From positions 25,111,533 through 25,175,532 of the forward strand of contig NW_024609837.1 of the NCBI RefSeq assembly GCF_016920785.2: a stretch of DNA of 64,000 nucleotides. Reading direction: 5' to 3'. A program made the translations under genes and the position numbers. The notes under the pieces were generated by a model. That model was not told the DNA's origin and searched no databases. It was given only the letters and a program-made list of their open reading frames with translations. Source of the DNA: Ixodes scapularis. Its lineage: Eukaryota; Arthropoda; Arachnida; Ixodida; Ixodidae. Positions 37,168-47,600 of the stretch are shown in pieces; the stretch's first letter is position 1, and each line of letters starts with the position of its first letter.

Positions 37168-37481
37168 ACATTCTAAAAAAAAGCCCGTGCGTCTACTTTC
37201 CCGCACAACACTTGGAAAGACAATAACCATAACTCTCGGAGGCAGCTCAGCGAATGTAGATGCCGAAACATATGATTATACCAAAAAAATGAGTTACGAC
37301 ATTAAGCACAACAAGCGTGATGTTTTGCATTGGTTGATGTCACAACTCGGACTGCCTTTTTTGGTCTAATCTTATGTTTCGGCATCGTGATTCGCTGAGC
37401 TGCCTCCGTGAATTACGGTGATTGACTTTCCAAGTGCTGGCTCGGGAAAGTAGATCCCTGTGCTTTTTTTTAGAGCGTAGT
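37168..37481. repeat. Foldback with ~125-bp arms inside the inner transposon
   Basis: TTCTAAAAAAAAGCCCGTG and then GTCTACTTTCCCGC..CACTTGGAAAG..GAGGCAGCTCAGCGAAT on the left are mirrored on the right (ATTCGCTGAGCTGCCTC..CTTTCCAAGTG..GGGAAAGTAGA..CTTTTTTTTAGAG). Arms are about 85% identical by eye. The 60-codon frame here is a by-product. Confidence 0.82.
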
Positions 37482-37637
37482 ATTTACCTACTTCATAGCA
37501 TTAAAAACAAATTATTCGGTGTCTCTTGCCATCAGCAGAAGCTCAGAATTTCTGTTGTTTTTGAACGGCCATAAGCGATTTTCTGAGCTTCTCCGACATA
37601 AACTGAATCGAAACACTTTATTTTCAACGAGCAGACC

Positions 37638-37838
37638 CTAGAGGAGTCCAAGGGTTTGTCCACATGCCACAGGGTAGGAGAGTCCCGTTATGTAATACAC
37701 CCATAAGCACATGACTAGTGCCCCCTCCATAGACGTGCTAGCGGTGAGTTTCACTGACCAGTTCCCAGAAACGATCCCTTTCTCCGAACCGAAGAAAGTC
37801 TTGGGTCTTGGAACTTTTTCGTCACGGGTAAAATGGTC
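37638..37838 (-). CDS. Putative terminal exon of a gene carried by the inner transposon
   Basis: On the minus strand a T-rich tract and TGCTTGCAG (acceptor AG at 37839-37840) precede an open stretch of 66 codons beginning DHFTRDEKVPRPKTFFGSEK and ending YPVACGQTLGLL with a TAG. AATAAA follows at 37617-37622. Acceptor, open frame, stop and polyadenylation signal in correct order make a real last exon plausible. The product is not recognised. Joined to the upstream candidate exon the frames do not match cleanly, so the gene may be decayed or my boundaries may be wrong. Confidence 0.45.
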   Translation of the reverse strand, partial: DHFTRDEKVPRPKTFFGSEKGIVSGNWSVKLTASTSMEGALVMCLWVYYITGLSYPVACGQTLGLL

Positions 37839-37924
37839 CTGCAAGCAGCAATTGTTAAAAAAAAAAAAAAATTGCGTCAGCGTCAAACTTAGATTTCTAT
37901 TTTTGCACTCGCTTTTTCACATAC

Positions 37925-38087
37925 CATAGGTGATGAAAGAACTTCTGGCCAATCGAGACCGGAGGATGGTCTTAACGTTCAAGAATGTTGTTGGGTTGTC
38001 TCCGCAGAAGGCCCCTTTTACCTCCTCCAGGTTTCCCAGCATGGTGACGATCGTGTTATGGAACCGAAGTTGTGCATCCACCTTTAG
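37925..38087 (-). CDS. Putative internal exon of the inner transposon's gene
   Basis: Minus strand: TTTCATTCAG acceptor (38088-38089), 163 nt open in one frame (LKVDAQLRFHNTIVTMLGNL then EEVKGAFCGDNPTTFLNVK and onward), and a GTATGTG donor (37923-37924 is the GT). Composition is protein-like rather than low-complexity. Family unknown. Confidence 0.45.
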
Positions 38088-38627
38088 CTGAATGAAAGAC
38101 CATATTGTTTTCCTTTAGATATAGAGAGTGGGAATTAGAATAAAGGTAATGAAGCGCTTTCACCTGTTATCAAGCAGGCGCTAGGAAACAAATGCGAAAA
38201 TAAAGTGCAAACAGTTCAAAGATTCGGAACCCAATCTGTATACGATGAAATAGCGAGTGACATTAGCTTATGACGTAACTTCTGCTACTATTAATTTTTG
38301 GTACGAGAATAGACTGCAGTTTTAATTAATTTACGAGAATCAATTGTTTCTGTGTTACCAAGACAAAACGAAAACGCATTTAGTAGTAGATGAACTTTAG
38401 AAGCCCCATGTGCTTTGGAAAGCATGGATTGCATTTGCGGCTCGAAGCTGCAGAAGTGATCTAGTGCATGTTTTAGAAAGCAACATAAACAAAAAATTAC
38501 ATTTCTGTAAACATTTCGCCGCAAGCCATTCATTTACTATTTTTTTTTTTTTCAGAAGCAGTGCATATGCCAACAGAACGTAAATAGAGCCTACCTACAT
38601 AACAGAATACAAAAAGTTAATAATTAC

Positions 38628-38790
38628 CGAGTTCGTTGTGAACCGTGTGCGGGTGGCCGCAGTAGGCTCACCACTCAGGGTGGTGCGTTCCACCGTGCAG
38701 AGGGTCCCGGTAGAGCTCTTTACACGAGCAATCCGAGCGGAACCCCCGCCTGATTCCCTTCATGTCAACGTTCGTTGCCATTGCCTCACT
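38628..38790 (-). CDS. Putative upstream exon of the inner transposon's gene
   Basis: Minus strand: TTGTTTTCAG acceptor (38791-38792), then SEAMATNVDMKGIRRGFRSD and onward to GGTHHPEW followed by TGA, with GTAATTA at 38621-38627 or an earlier GTGAGC as donor. If GTGAGC just before the TGA is used, the frame stays open. Phase with the next exon is unresolved, so treat as a candidate. Confidence 0.35.
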
Positions 38791-39987
38791 CTGAAAACAA
38801 GATTGTTAATAACGGTCAGTCATTTAACGCCCATAGTCAACCAGCCCTAAAGCGCATAAGAAAGAAAAAAAAAGAAAACTTCTGTTTATATATTTTTCGC
38901 GGATGTACGACACAGAAAAAAAAAAAATATTCAGCCAGCTACAGAAAACAAAGAGCATAATAAACATCATAAAATCTCCAAAAACAAAAACATGGTCGGC
39001 GCCAAAAAAAAAAAAAAAAAACGCCGGTAGCTGTGCCGGTACGACCGTCAAAATATAACGAACAAAACAGTACGCCAAAGAAATACAAAAAAAAAAAATG
39101 TACTCCCTGGCCACCGCTACACCCTTCCCCCCTTTCCGCAGACGCCGCGACGCCGACGCAACGCGAACACATTATTTCTTCTTTTTGTTTTGTGCTCGTC
39201 CAATCCCCCTGCCCTTTTCACAAACATACATACACATTATGGGTTTTTGCTCGCCGCCCACTTGAGAAAAAAATGTTCATAATCACTGCAACGCTAACGA
39301 TGTCTACAACATAACATTGCAGTGTAAATTGCTGTAATGAATTGTGAAGGCAAACAAACGCAAAATCGCCAACATTGTTTCTGTCAATCAACGCTCTCGG
39401 GTGGTCAACCTCAAGCATTTAGAGTGCACGCCGAGAAGCAAATCGGCGAGCCAAGCTTACAAACACTGACTGCCCCAGCTAGGGTGCCTTTATGTTTGCT
39501 TTGCCTTACGGAGGGTGATGCCATCCTCTGTAGTACTCGATGCCGACAGTGTACGCTCACGGATAAAATACAAGGAAATTGCCGGTAATAAAATGCCGGC
39601 GTAGCACTGCCAAAGCTAGCAGCTCGAGCTGGGAGAAGAACGAACGCGCGTTCGAAATTAAAAAGTAGACAAAAGCGTCGGACAGAAAATGGTCTGATAT
39701 CACCAGCCTAAGACAGACGCGTACACATTGGGACACCCTAACCCGCTAAAAGTGTTCTGTGCGAAAGACAGCCCTGCGGCTCACGGCAGTGCAAACGATT
39801 AGCGACGCTTTGTCCTAGCTGAACGAGCAGATCCAGGAAGCGACCGCGTCCGCGGACTACAGCTGAACACTCTCGCTCTACATGCAAAGCTCGTGCATCT
39901 CACAGCCAGCGTGAAAATATTGATGGCTCGTTATTCCCACCCGCAATGCACCCAAAACAAAAGCGCCAATATGACAGGATTACTCAC

Positions 39988-40140
39988 CCGAAGGAAGTCA
40001 AACGAGCAGCATGACGCTTGCGACTCTACGGCAACGACCGTTTCCAGCTCTCCGTGAATTGGCGCGAAGCCTTAGCACAGTCCGAACTCTTTGCCGTGGG
40101 TTAGTGCGCCTGCCCCCCTCCTCCTGACCGAACTACATTG
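39988..40140 (-). other. Possible 5' exon and donor of the inner transposon's gene
   Basis: On the minus strand a GC-rich segment ends in TTCCTTCGG followed by GTGAGTAA, a near-ideal splice donor at 39981-39987. An ATG lies about 30 nt upstream but its frame soon stops, so this may be a 5' untranslated exon. No TATA box was confirmed. 39000-39980 holds no clear exon, and a Cys-rich plus-strand frame near 39480-39550 is unexplained. Confidence 0.3.
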
Positions 40141-40363
40141 GTCCAGTTAAGAGGGACCAGTCCCCTCTTAATATGAAGGGCACGCGTTAATCTTTTTGTC
40201 TGTCTTTCCTGTTCAGAGGGACTAACGAAACGGTTTCCTTTGTCTCTCTTAATATGTTGGTGTCCCTCTAGATGTTGCTATTTTATTTTTCAATTTCCCT
40301 CTTAAAAGAGCTGTCCCCCTGAAAGCATCGTTGTCCCCTCTAAAATCAGAGGGACAGCGTTTT

Positions 40364-41701
40364 TTATGAGAGACCGGTTTTAGAGTGTATGGCTTCCCGT
40401 TGTGTCCTACGAATAAAATCGTGCGTGGAAAACCTTGTGGCCCATTTCTGTAGCTCTTTCAAAAAGGCGCTGGAGTCGGCAGTCTTGCTTATCAAATTAC
40501 CATTCTCCCATGTGAAAAATGTAATTTCCTCTTCAGGCACCATTTCCAATGATTCTAAGGAGAGTCTGTCAGTCGAGGGGCAGTCTTTGCATTCGCCTCT
40601 GAAACATTCGGACGAGGGTTCAGGGCAGAGGCACAAAGCGAGAATCTCCTCTTTTGTTATTTTTTCTTCTCGCATGCTGTTCAGGGTGGAAAAGCACAAA
40701 TCGAAATTCGTACAGCACACACATGCACAGACAGTCTGTTCGGGGTTTAGCTTGACCCACTTTGGCCGCAGCGAGTAAAATTTAGTCAGACCTAATTTTG
40801 AGTCCGGGTTTGCTTCCTTAAACAGCCTGTACGTCTCTCGGACAGACCTTGTCATATACCACTTCACGACCACATGTTCTTCGCCATCCTTCAGAAGCTT
40901 AACAGCATCTTTTTTGTTTGGGCTCTGCCGAGAACAGTCGAGATCGTCGTCGGTGTAATATTGCGTGGCTGCCCGTATGGTGTCCTCGCTTATGCTTCCA
41001 CCGTGATAAGGCTCCGGACGCTCCCATACGCCGAACCGTTCACGAAGCTGCTTTGATTTCTTCAGAAGGTACTTCGATGCCTCAGGAATTAGCCGTTGTA
41101 CCTCCCTAGTGGCTACGCCCTTGGGCACAAGCGTGAGGAGCTGACATCTCTCCTGGTAAGATGCCGCCTTCACAAAGGCCTCTCTGATGTTTGCCCACCA
41201 CCCGTCGCAGCCGAGGCATGGTTGATCACTGCGAGAACTTGACCCACTTGGCTCCAAGGTATATGCAGTCGCCAACTTTTTTCGTACCTGTCGGCTGTGT
41301 GATCCTTCAATCTCCCGCTGTTTTCTTTCAGCATATGCCTGACGGCTTTTCGGGTTTACTGTAGAAGGCATGCGCAAAGGAGTTGTTTCAAGCCCAGCAG
41401 CAGAAATCTCTTCGTTAAGACCTTCCACTACTTCGTGCTCTTCGATGCAGCTTGCTGGAGAGCTCGAGCATGGATCACTGACAGATGATGAAAGCTTCTC
41501 ACCGGTGTACTGGAAGCAGTTCTGGCAGAGCACGTCATCCAACGCAAGAGCCGCGGCTTTCGATGGAGGCAGGATCATCTTCAAGGCGTCTACGTTGAGA
41601 TCGGTGACATAACGAAAACGTCGGTTGCGGTATACCCTTCGCTTATGTCTCTCGAAGTAGTCCGCGCAACTCTTTCTTTTAAAGCTGAAAACTGCAGCCA
41701 T
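40364..41701 (-). pseudogene. Transposase, N-terminal part, truncated by insertion
   Basis: The likely start is ATG at 41701 (context GTCATGG), giving MAAVFSFKRKSCADYFERHK. There are 438 original codons ending in RRTQREAI at 40388, then seven foreign residues (HSKTGLS) encoded by the inserted element and a stop at 40364. Features include an early Cys pair (CQNC), a CLGC pair mid-protein, KLGLTKFYSLRPKWVKL followed by a CACVCC cluster, and CLCPEPSSECFRGECKDC, probably zinc-binding. The LTKFYSLRPKW / C.C block precedes the DFAEN catalytic region in the same protein family as I remember it, supporting a single interrupted gene. The frame has no other lesion. Confidence 0.88.
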
Positions 41702-42689
41702 GACTGAGTTCAAAATAACGCGTTCATTCCTCGGGAGGTTCCGGCTTTCTGCTTTCGACGCAGTTCCGCAGTTCTCTTATAGAAATTCATTGCTGCAAGC
41801 CCTCTTCTTATATTTTTTTATTCTCTTATACTAGATGAGTTTGTCAAATATAGACACGGATTAGCGAATCAACCTAAGGACGCCAGAAATGTTATGGTGC
41901 GTGTTATTCGCTTACAAGTAAAAATAAATAAAGGATAAGAGAAACAGACAGACCATAGCACCAGGGGCTCAAAGAGGACTACAAACATTAGTTCCGGAGA
42001 AAAGCGCTGCAACGAAGACACAAAATGATAAGCCAACCAAACCTTCCTTTTTGTTCTGATGCTCTTGCCGACACTGTGGCCATGTTTGTACTGGTGATAA
42101 CTTGCCACCCTTAAAACAAATAAGTATCCGCAAAAGCTGTATGTATACAGTTACGACTCCATCGACCGGCGTGATAATGTCTAGTGTTTACTGCATTTGT
42201 TTTCTCCTTTTGACAAACTTGACCCAGCCGAGCTACAGAAACTTCGGGCACCAAAGAGTCTCAAGCTTCCGCCCATAAATTTATTGGGAGAAGGACAAGG
42301 ACTGCTTCACACAGTTCCACTTCGCTGTGATGCATTGTGACAGCCTGTGGCGACGCGAGTTCCACTCTAACGAGATTAGTATAACCCTCTTGCAACGGCG
42401 CACGCCGAGGTCAACTAAGAGTCGCATGGTAATCTTCATGATAAGAATCGCAGTTTTTTGCTGGCGCTCGCGAAGAGGTTACTGAACCTGTACTTCACCT
42501 AACAACTGGACCAGTTGCAACTGATGTAACGAACATGGCTCTTTCTTTTTGATGTAAAAACAAACATAAAGAAAAGCGCCAGAAAACGTGCATACCCAGC
42601 TGGTAAGCAACACACGGGAAATCAATTAAAAAAGTTTGAAAGAGAAAAAAAAATTTGCCTACGCCACTTGCCTTCTGTTATTTTTTGTG
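41702..42689. other. Upstream region of the transposase within the outer element
   Basis: Lies between the transposase ATG and the right TIR. It holds no other open frame of note. It should contain the 5' untranslated region or a 5' intron if transcription starts in the TIR. Confidence 0.4.
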
Positions 42690-43526
42690 ACATTTTTTTT
42701 TTGTAAAAAGTATATTACTAGGAATGCAACAAGGTAAAGTGGTTGTCAGCGAAATCTGATATTGCTGAGCCAATTATCAATGTTGCGGTGAAGCCCGCAT
42801 ACCGGAGCCGGAGGTTGGTATTACGCGATAAAAATGACTTATTCAACTGGTTGTCCTAAAAATACAACAAAAAAAGGTCAAGCAATATTTATACCCGGTT
42901 ATTAAGCAGAATCTGGGCAATAAATTAAAAAACTATGAACGAAATAAAAAATGGCTTTTTTGAGAAAATTGACTTCAAAATTTGCATATTTTTCATTTTT
43001 GTCTATATTTGTGGCAGAATAAAAACAACACGGTAAACACAATAACCAGAAAATACATGTCAATCGATATCTTACATTGATAGCTACGCACAGATATCTG
43101 TCTCACGTCATTGCGCCCTACCGTTCGTTTTATATAGCTGTCCGAAGTTGCGTCACACTTGCTCTAGGTTGCATGTTTGAGATTTTTTAGAAAATTAATT
43201 TAAAATAATAGAAGACAGACATTTACCTCTAAAAATAGCCAAGTCTGCGTAAATATTGCGTAATAAATATAATAATTCTGCAAGAATTCGATATTTTGTA
43301 AATGGCGGCTAAAGTCGAGATAAAATCAAATTGGGAATTTGACGTGTTCTACCCTGCAGCGCCTCAGAATTTTTTTCTCTCAAACTATACAATTCTAATT
43401 TTTTTCAAAGGCAGTTTCTTTCATCACAAGGATTCGGGTATCATATATATTTTTTACGATTAAATATAAAGACCCCCCCCCCCCCCCCCCCCCGACAAGT
43501 TTGGTCGAATTCAAATGAAATCACCC
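42690..43526 (-). repeat. Right terminal inverted repeat of the 9.6-kb transposon
   Basis: Complement of the left repeat. The C21 tract lies at 43473-43493 and the TATA-like motif at 43128-43136 on the minus strand. Because the transposase is on the minus strand, this end is upstream of the gene. Confidence 0.92.
43128..43136 (-). promoter_or_regulatory. Candidate TATA box in the upstream TIR
   Basis: TATATAAAA read on the minus strand, pointing toward the transposase start about 1.4 kb downstream. The same motif exists in the other TIR at 34319 on the plus strand, pointing inward as well. TATA-like words are frequent in AT-rich DNA, so this is a candidate only. Confidence 0.35.
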
Positions 43527-43530
43527 TGAA

Positions 43531-44482
43531 TTTTTGTCACTATTTTCTACGCAAGCGGTTTCCGGGCATCGTCAAGCCAACAACGATTGGCTTTTTTTTT
43601 TTTTTTGTCTGTGGCTACGGTATCTGTACTTGCAGATGCAAATAAAATTATTTTATTAAAAAAATATATTAAATCGAAACAATAACTCAAAACATTGCGT
43701 GTATTCGTCGGCGGATGCCCGTGTCCTAAAATCGCGGTAAACGTGAGAGATCTGAGAGAGTGTGCCCACGAAATAAATTTTCGATGTCGTGTTTTCAAAC
43801 TTTGTGTTATTCATATTTTGTTTTACTTTCCAAGTTTCATTATTTAGGAGCTAACACGCCTTTCATAATTGGTATGTGGGAGAGGGTGTTACGCGTGTTC
43901 ACTCTGACAAGCACTGTTCGAGGCAGTACACGAAAAGGGACGGCTGTCCTGAAATGGCTCGCAGTTTGAAAAAAGCGCTTTTAGGTGTTATATAACATAT
44001 CTTTTTTTCTCTCTCTCTTTCCCTTTTTAGTTTCATGATTTTCCTGTCTTTGTCTCCTTTAGATACGTGTTATGGGCACCGACGAACCTTAGCGACAACG
44101 CCAGCGATTACTGCCCGCTTGAAGAACTTATGAAGGTTCTAAATGGCTGGCACACGAAGACTTCTTTCAAGACGTCTACCTCCAAGTGGGTACTAAATTT
44201 TCTTTCTAATGCGCTAAAAACACAAGCAAAACAAATGCAGATTAGCGGTATTGTCATGTTGTTGACATTATCTTGAATTGTGTGTCCTCGAAGAGAAGAC
44301 GGTTGCAAATCTGCCTGTCAGAATGTTTTCTTTCTCTTACATTATTCTGTCGCCATTCTGAAAACTTGGAGACATGTATAAAACGAGCGTGAAACTGTGT
44401 GGAAAGACTTTCAATTCGACATAAGGACAGACAGGCTCAGAAAGCTTCTCTGTACTTTACAAGCGGCACTAAAACAAAAATG
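43531..44482. other. Intergenic, AT-rich
   Basis: No gene recognised. A T16 run lies near 43592-43607 and a CT-rich run near 44002-44026. Confidence 0.4.
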
Positions 44483-44538
44483 CGTAGAGGTTGATTTTTT
44501 CTGCCGTCTATAGACGGCAGAAAAAATCAACCTCTACG
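44483..44538. repeat. Perfect 56-bp palindrome without spacer
   Basis: CGTAGAGGTTGATTTTTTCT plus GCCGTCTA is followed directly by the exact complement, centred at 44510/44511. All 28 positions pair. This would be cruciform-forming. Confidence 0.97.
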
Positions 44539-44539
44539 A

Positions 44540-44625
44540 AAATGCACAAAAAACCCTGTAATAGCCCTGTGCAAGGGCTGACAGTATAAATAAATAAATG
44601 AATGAATGAAATGAATGAATGAAAA
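44540..44625 (+). mobile_element. Probable retroposon 3' tail
   Basis: CTGTAATAGCCCTGTGCAAG and GGCTGACAGTATAAATAAAT lead into (TAAA)/(TGAA) tetranucleotide repeats. This style of ending, a short structured 3' sequence and simple-repeat tail, is usual for non-LTR elements. No coding portion is attached. Confidence 0.4.
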
Positions 44626-47600
44626 AGGTAGCAATGGCGCGTCTTTCCTTCTTCTACTGACGCGCCCCCAAGCGGACACAGTAAGAAGGAAGCAACGAGA
44701 CGTTTTCCTCCTTCTCCAGGCAGAAGAGGAAACTTTTCGCCCTCCCGCCTTTAATTACATGTACACCAGTACCGCCTCATCCTCTTTCGGTTTCATCTTT
44801 CGAGCCCGTCGCGCGCATTGTTTAATAAATGTTGTTGAGTTGATTGGAGCTTCAACGGCAGCGAAGGTCGCCTGTAATTCCGTCACCCAGTCAAAACGTG
44901 CAGAACCTCTGGGTTGCATTGACGTTTTTACCACTAATTTCACCAAACGAGCAAACGAGGCCGTTAGAAACAGTGAAGTTCCGGAGCAGCGCCAGCAGCG
45001 CTACGTACACTTGCCTAAGATGGCCACCTCCGATTGCGGAACGACGTTTCGACGTGGACGACGTATGAAAACCGCGGAAACTGCGTCCCAGGAAGGCAGG
45101 TTTCGCTGCCGGGTGTCTGGGTACCTTCTGTGCTGAGTTCGGTTCTGTTTTCCGCTGCCGAGTGCCAACCGGAAATCAACCTGGTTCTCTATTTCTGCGT
45201 GTCACCAACAGAGCAGCAACATCGCGATGGCAGTGTTGTGCGTTGTGAAGTGAAGACTGGAATTATCGCCGATGTGACCGTGTGTTCGCGTATCAGTGGT
45301 GTAACAACGAGATGAGATGGCGTAAACTGTCGGGTATTGATGCCGCTTGTCAAGCCGTAATCGGAGGGGGCGGGGTGTCGCGGGTTGACTTTCCACTTTA
45401 ATTTAAAGTGTTTAAGATGTCTTGAGAAAATAAGGTGCAATCGATCGACGTGCAAATAGTCATGTCGGAACGCTGGTCTGAACCGTAGCTCCTATCGTAC
45501 AGTGGTCAATGTGACTGTGGTCTGCGATGTCCTGTTTTGTCATCTTCGAGAGCGATTGCGCTCTGAGGAAATGACTGAACAGTATGGAAATATAATAAAA
45601 AATACTTTTTTACAGTTTGAAATTTTAGCATTAAAGAAAGATGGTTGTTAAAAACGTCATGAAAAAAGTTATCCTTTATTTTGCTGTTTAAATACACTAC
45701 GATTTCTGGAGAAACTGCCCTCCAAGTGGAGCGCTGGGATGTGTGCTAGTCGTTTTCGAGCTCACCACGGCGCAGCTTCGTACACTTAACACCTGCCGCA
45801 AGTCGCTGCTTTGACTGCATTCAAGTGGATCGAAAGGCGATTTCTCTGCCCGCGAAGCTTTGCTACCACCTGAGTGAATACCCCCTCTACAAAGATTAAT
45901 TCAAGACGACAATTGCAGCTGCGCACGAACAGCACAAATAGGAGCAAGTGCTCCAATAGAAATACTGGCTACGACGTGCCGTGCGGGGAAGCAAACACGT
46001 CTATTGGAACCGCAGTGGAGCGGCTAGCTTTATTGGCTTTCAAATAATTACGCCAGGAGCGTTTACTTTTTAGTAAGAGATTCATTCTCTGGGCCTTTCA
46101 AAATACTCTCAGATGTATGACATTACTGAAAAAAATTGAACATGCCCGGAATATAGTTTATTGCTTAGGTGGCCACCGATAAAATCCGTACCTCCGAACG
46201 ACCAGTATACATGGCGGAAGCGCAGAGCTCAGAAGTAGTTATCGGTTAGTGTGCTGTTATATTGATGTTCGCTGTGCCTTTTATGTGTATGCGCTCCATG
46301 TATATGTTCAACTGATGCTAGTAGTATTTGTAATGTGTGTTTTATAAGGTGCCCGAAATGAAATGATGGCGTGAGCAAATGAAAATATTTTTGTAGCCCA
46401 TGAGTTGGGCGGTACCTAGCGCCACTTATCTTAGCTACTTACAATTACTCTGGTTGACCCTGCTATCTGGTGGCAAGCGATTTAACTTCCTTTCACGCTT
46501 CGCCATAATTCCGGTTAGTGTGAAGCTAGGCTGCTTTGAATTTGCTTTTTTTGAGAGCGGCTTTTTGGTTTCGTGAATGGTTTACCACTCCTCCAAGATG
46601 TGCGGTTGACGAAGCAGTTGTGGCTCGAGGAATAGCAAAGGTAGGACCTGGACTGCACGAAGTGACTGGGTACCGGTCGTCTCCGTTTAACATCGCAGTG
46701 CTGACGACAAGAACACTGAGTAACTGCTTTTGAAACGCGTTGCAAGTTTGTTTAGCTGCGTGGGGAAGCCGGCTTCGGGATTAAATACAATTGGAGGAAA
46801 GCTCATGTTACGCTTTGATTTGCTGCTCCTCTCGTCCCGTACAAGAGATGCAGCGTCCTCGTTATGTTTTATTGAGCTCGATTTGCTCGATTCGGGGCCG
46901 CCATAATGAGATGCAGACGACGGAGGAACTTTGCTCCCCTGCTTTCAGGACGAACGTTTTTCTCCCTTTCTGAAGGAGCATAGGTGACAAGAGCGTTCCT
47001 CCCTTTAGGGAGGACAATAGTGACCCTTTTTCCTACGAGTGTAGGCTCTGTTACCGAACTTTTATTGGTGCAACCATTTGCAGAGGGAGTATCTGAAATC
47101 GTAACTTTAAAATGAACGTGCCTTGCGATTGCTACTAGATACATGCATGTGAAAAAGCACAAAAGAAGGCAATAAAAAGCTAGGGTATTTATATGTTAAA
47201 TATTTAAGAAAGCTTACAGTGGCAAAGCAGCTTTAAACACGGTTGCCTCGAAGCTCTCTTTTAAGGCGGTGTGTTTCCAAATTCCAATTGCCGGCGCTCA
47301 CAAAAAAAAAAAAATTAATATCAAGTTCGGCTAACAAAATCGCGTCGAAGCATTACTGGTCAAGTTCAAAAGCTTCAATCTCCAAGAAAAGGAAAGTATC
47401 GTGCACCTAAATGGCTTCACGTCGCCATTCTAAGAGAGATGCACAAGTATTAGGACACTTTTCTGCGCACGTTGGCAAGTGTCCGTAATGTTCCCGGGAT
47501 CGGGATTTCTCCTTTTTTTTATTTTAGATGGGTATCTCTTATCAGTTCTTTTTTGTCTTTACATTTTGTTCCCTAATGAACTCTACTTTCCAGGAACAAA

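Larger units (their letters stand above)
36208..40389. mobile_element. 4.2-kb transposon inserted in the transposase gene (TA duplication)
   Basis: The element spans 36210-40387, flanked by TA (36208-36209 and 40388-40389). Left end CACTCTAAGCCCGGTCC; right end, read on the complement, CACTCTAAAACCGGTCTC. Both subterminal regions (36230-36490 and 40140-40380) carry many copies of GTCCCTCTTAA-like words in both orientations, a pattern typical of CACTA/CMC-type elements whose termini begin CACT. A TA duplication also fits Mirage-like or Tc1-like elements, so the superfamily is uncertain. Internally it has exon-like segments on the minus strand and two fold-back repeats. Confidence 0.87.
33927..43530 (-). 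mobile_element. 9.6-kb DNA transposon with ~830-bp terminal inverted repeats
   Basis: The element spans 33931-43526, flanked by TGAA (33927-33930 and 43527-43530). Both ends begin GGGTGATTTCATTTGAATTC and stay almost identical inward for about 830 bp (to about 34760 and 42690), differing by scattered substitutions and a homopolymer length (G19 against C21). It encodes a DDE-type transposase on the minus strand, interrupted by a second transposon. Without that insertion it would be about 5.4 kb. The 4-bp duplication and long TIRs would suit the Sola superfamily, but I cannot confirm assignment. The near-identical TIRs and otherwise open transposase suggest recent activity. Confidence 0.93.

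Noticed and set aside
37187..37369. 60-codon frame within the inner transposon
   Set aside because: It lies wholly within a fold-back repeat and is not protein-like.
33931..43526. LTR retrotransposon interpretation of the long terminal repeats
   Set aside because: The terminal repeats are inverted, not direct, and the protein is a DDE-type transposase rather than gag-pol.
44615..45136. 173-codon plus-strand frame after the tetranucleotide tail
   Set aside because: It begins inside the (TGAA)n tail and shows no domain.
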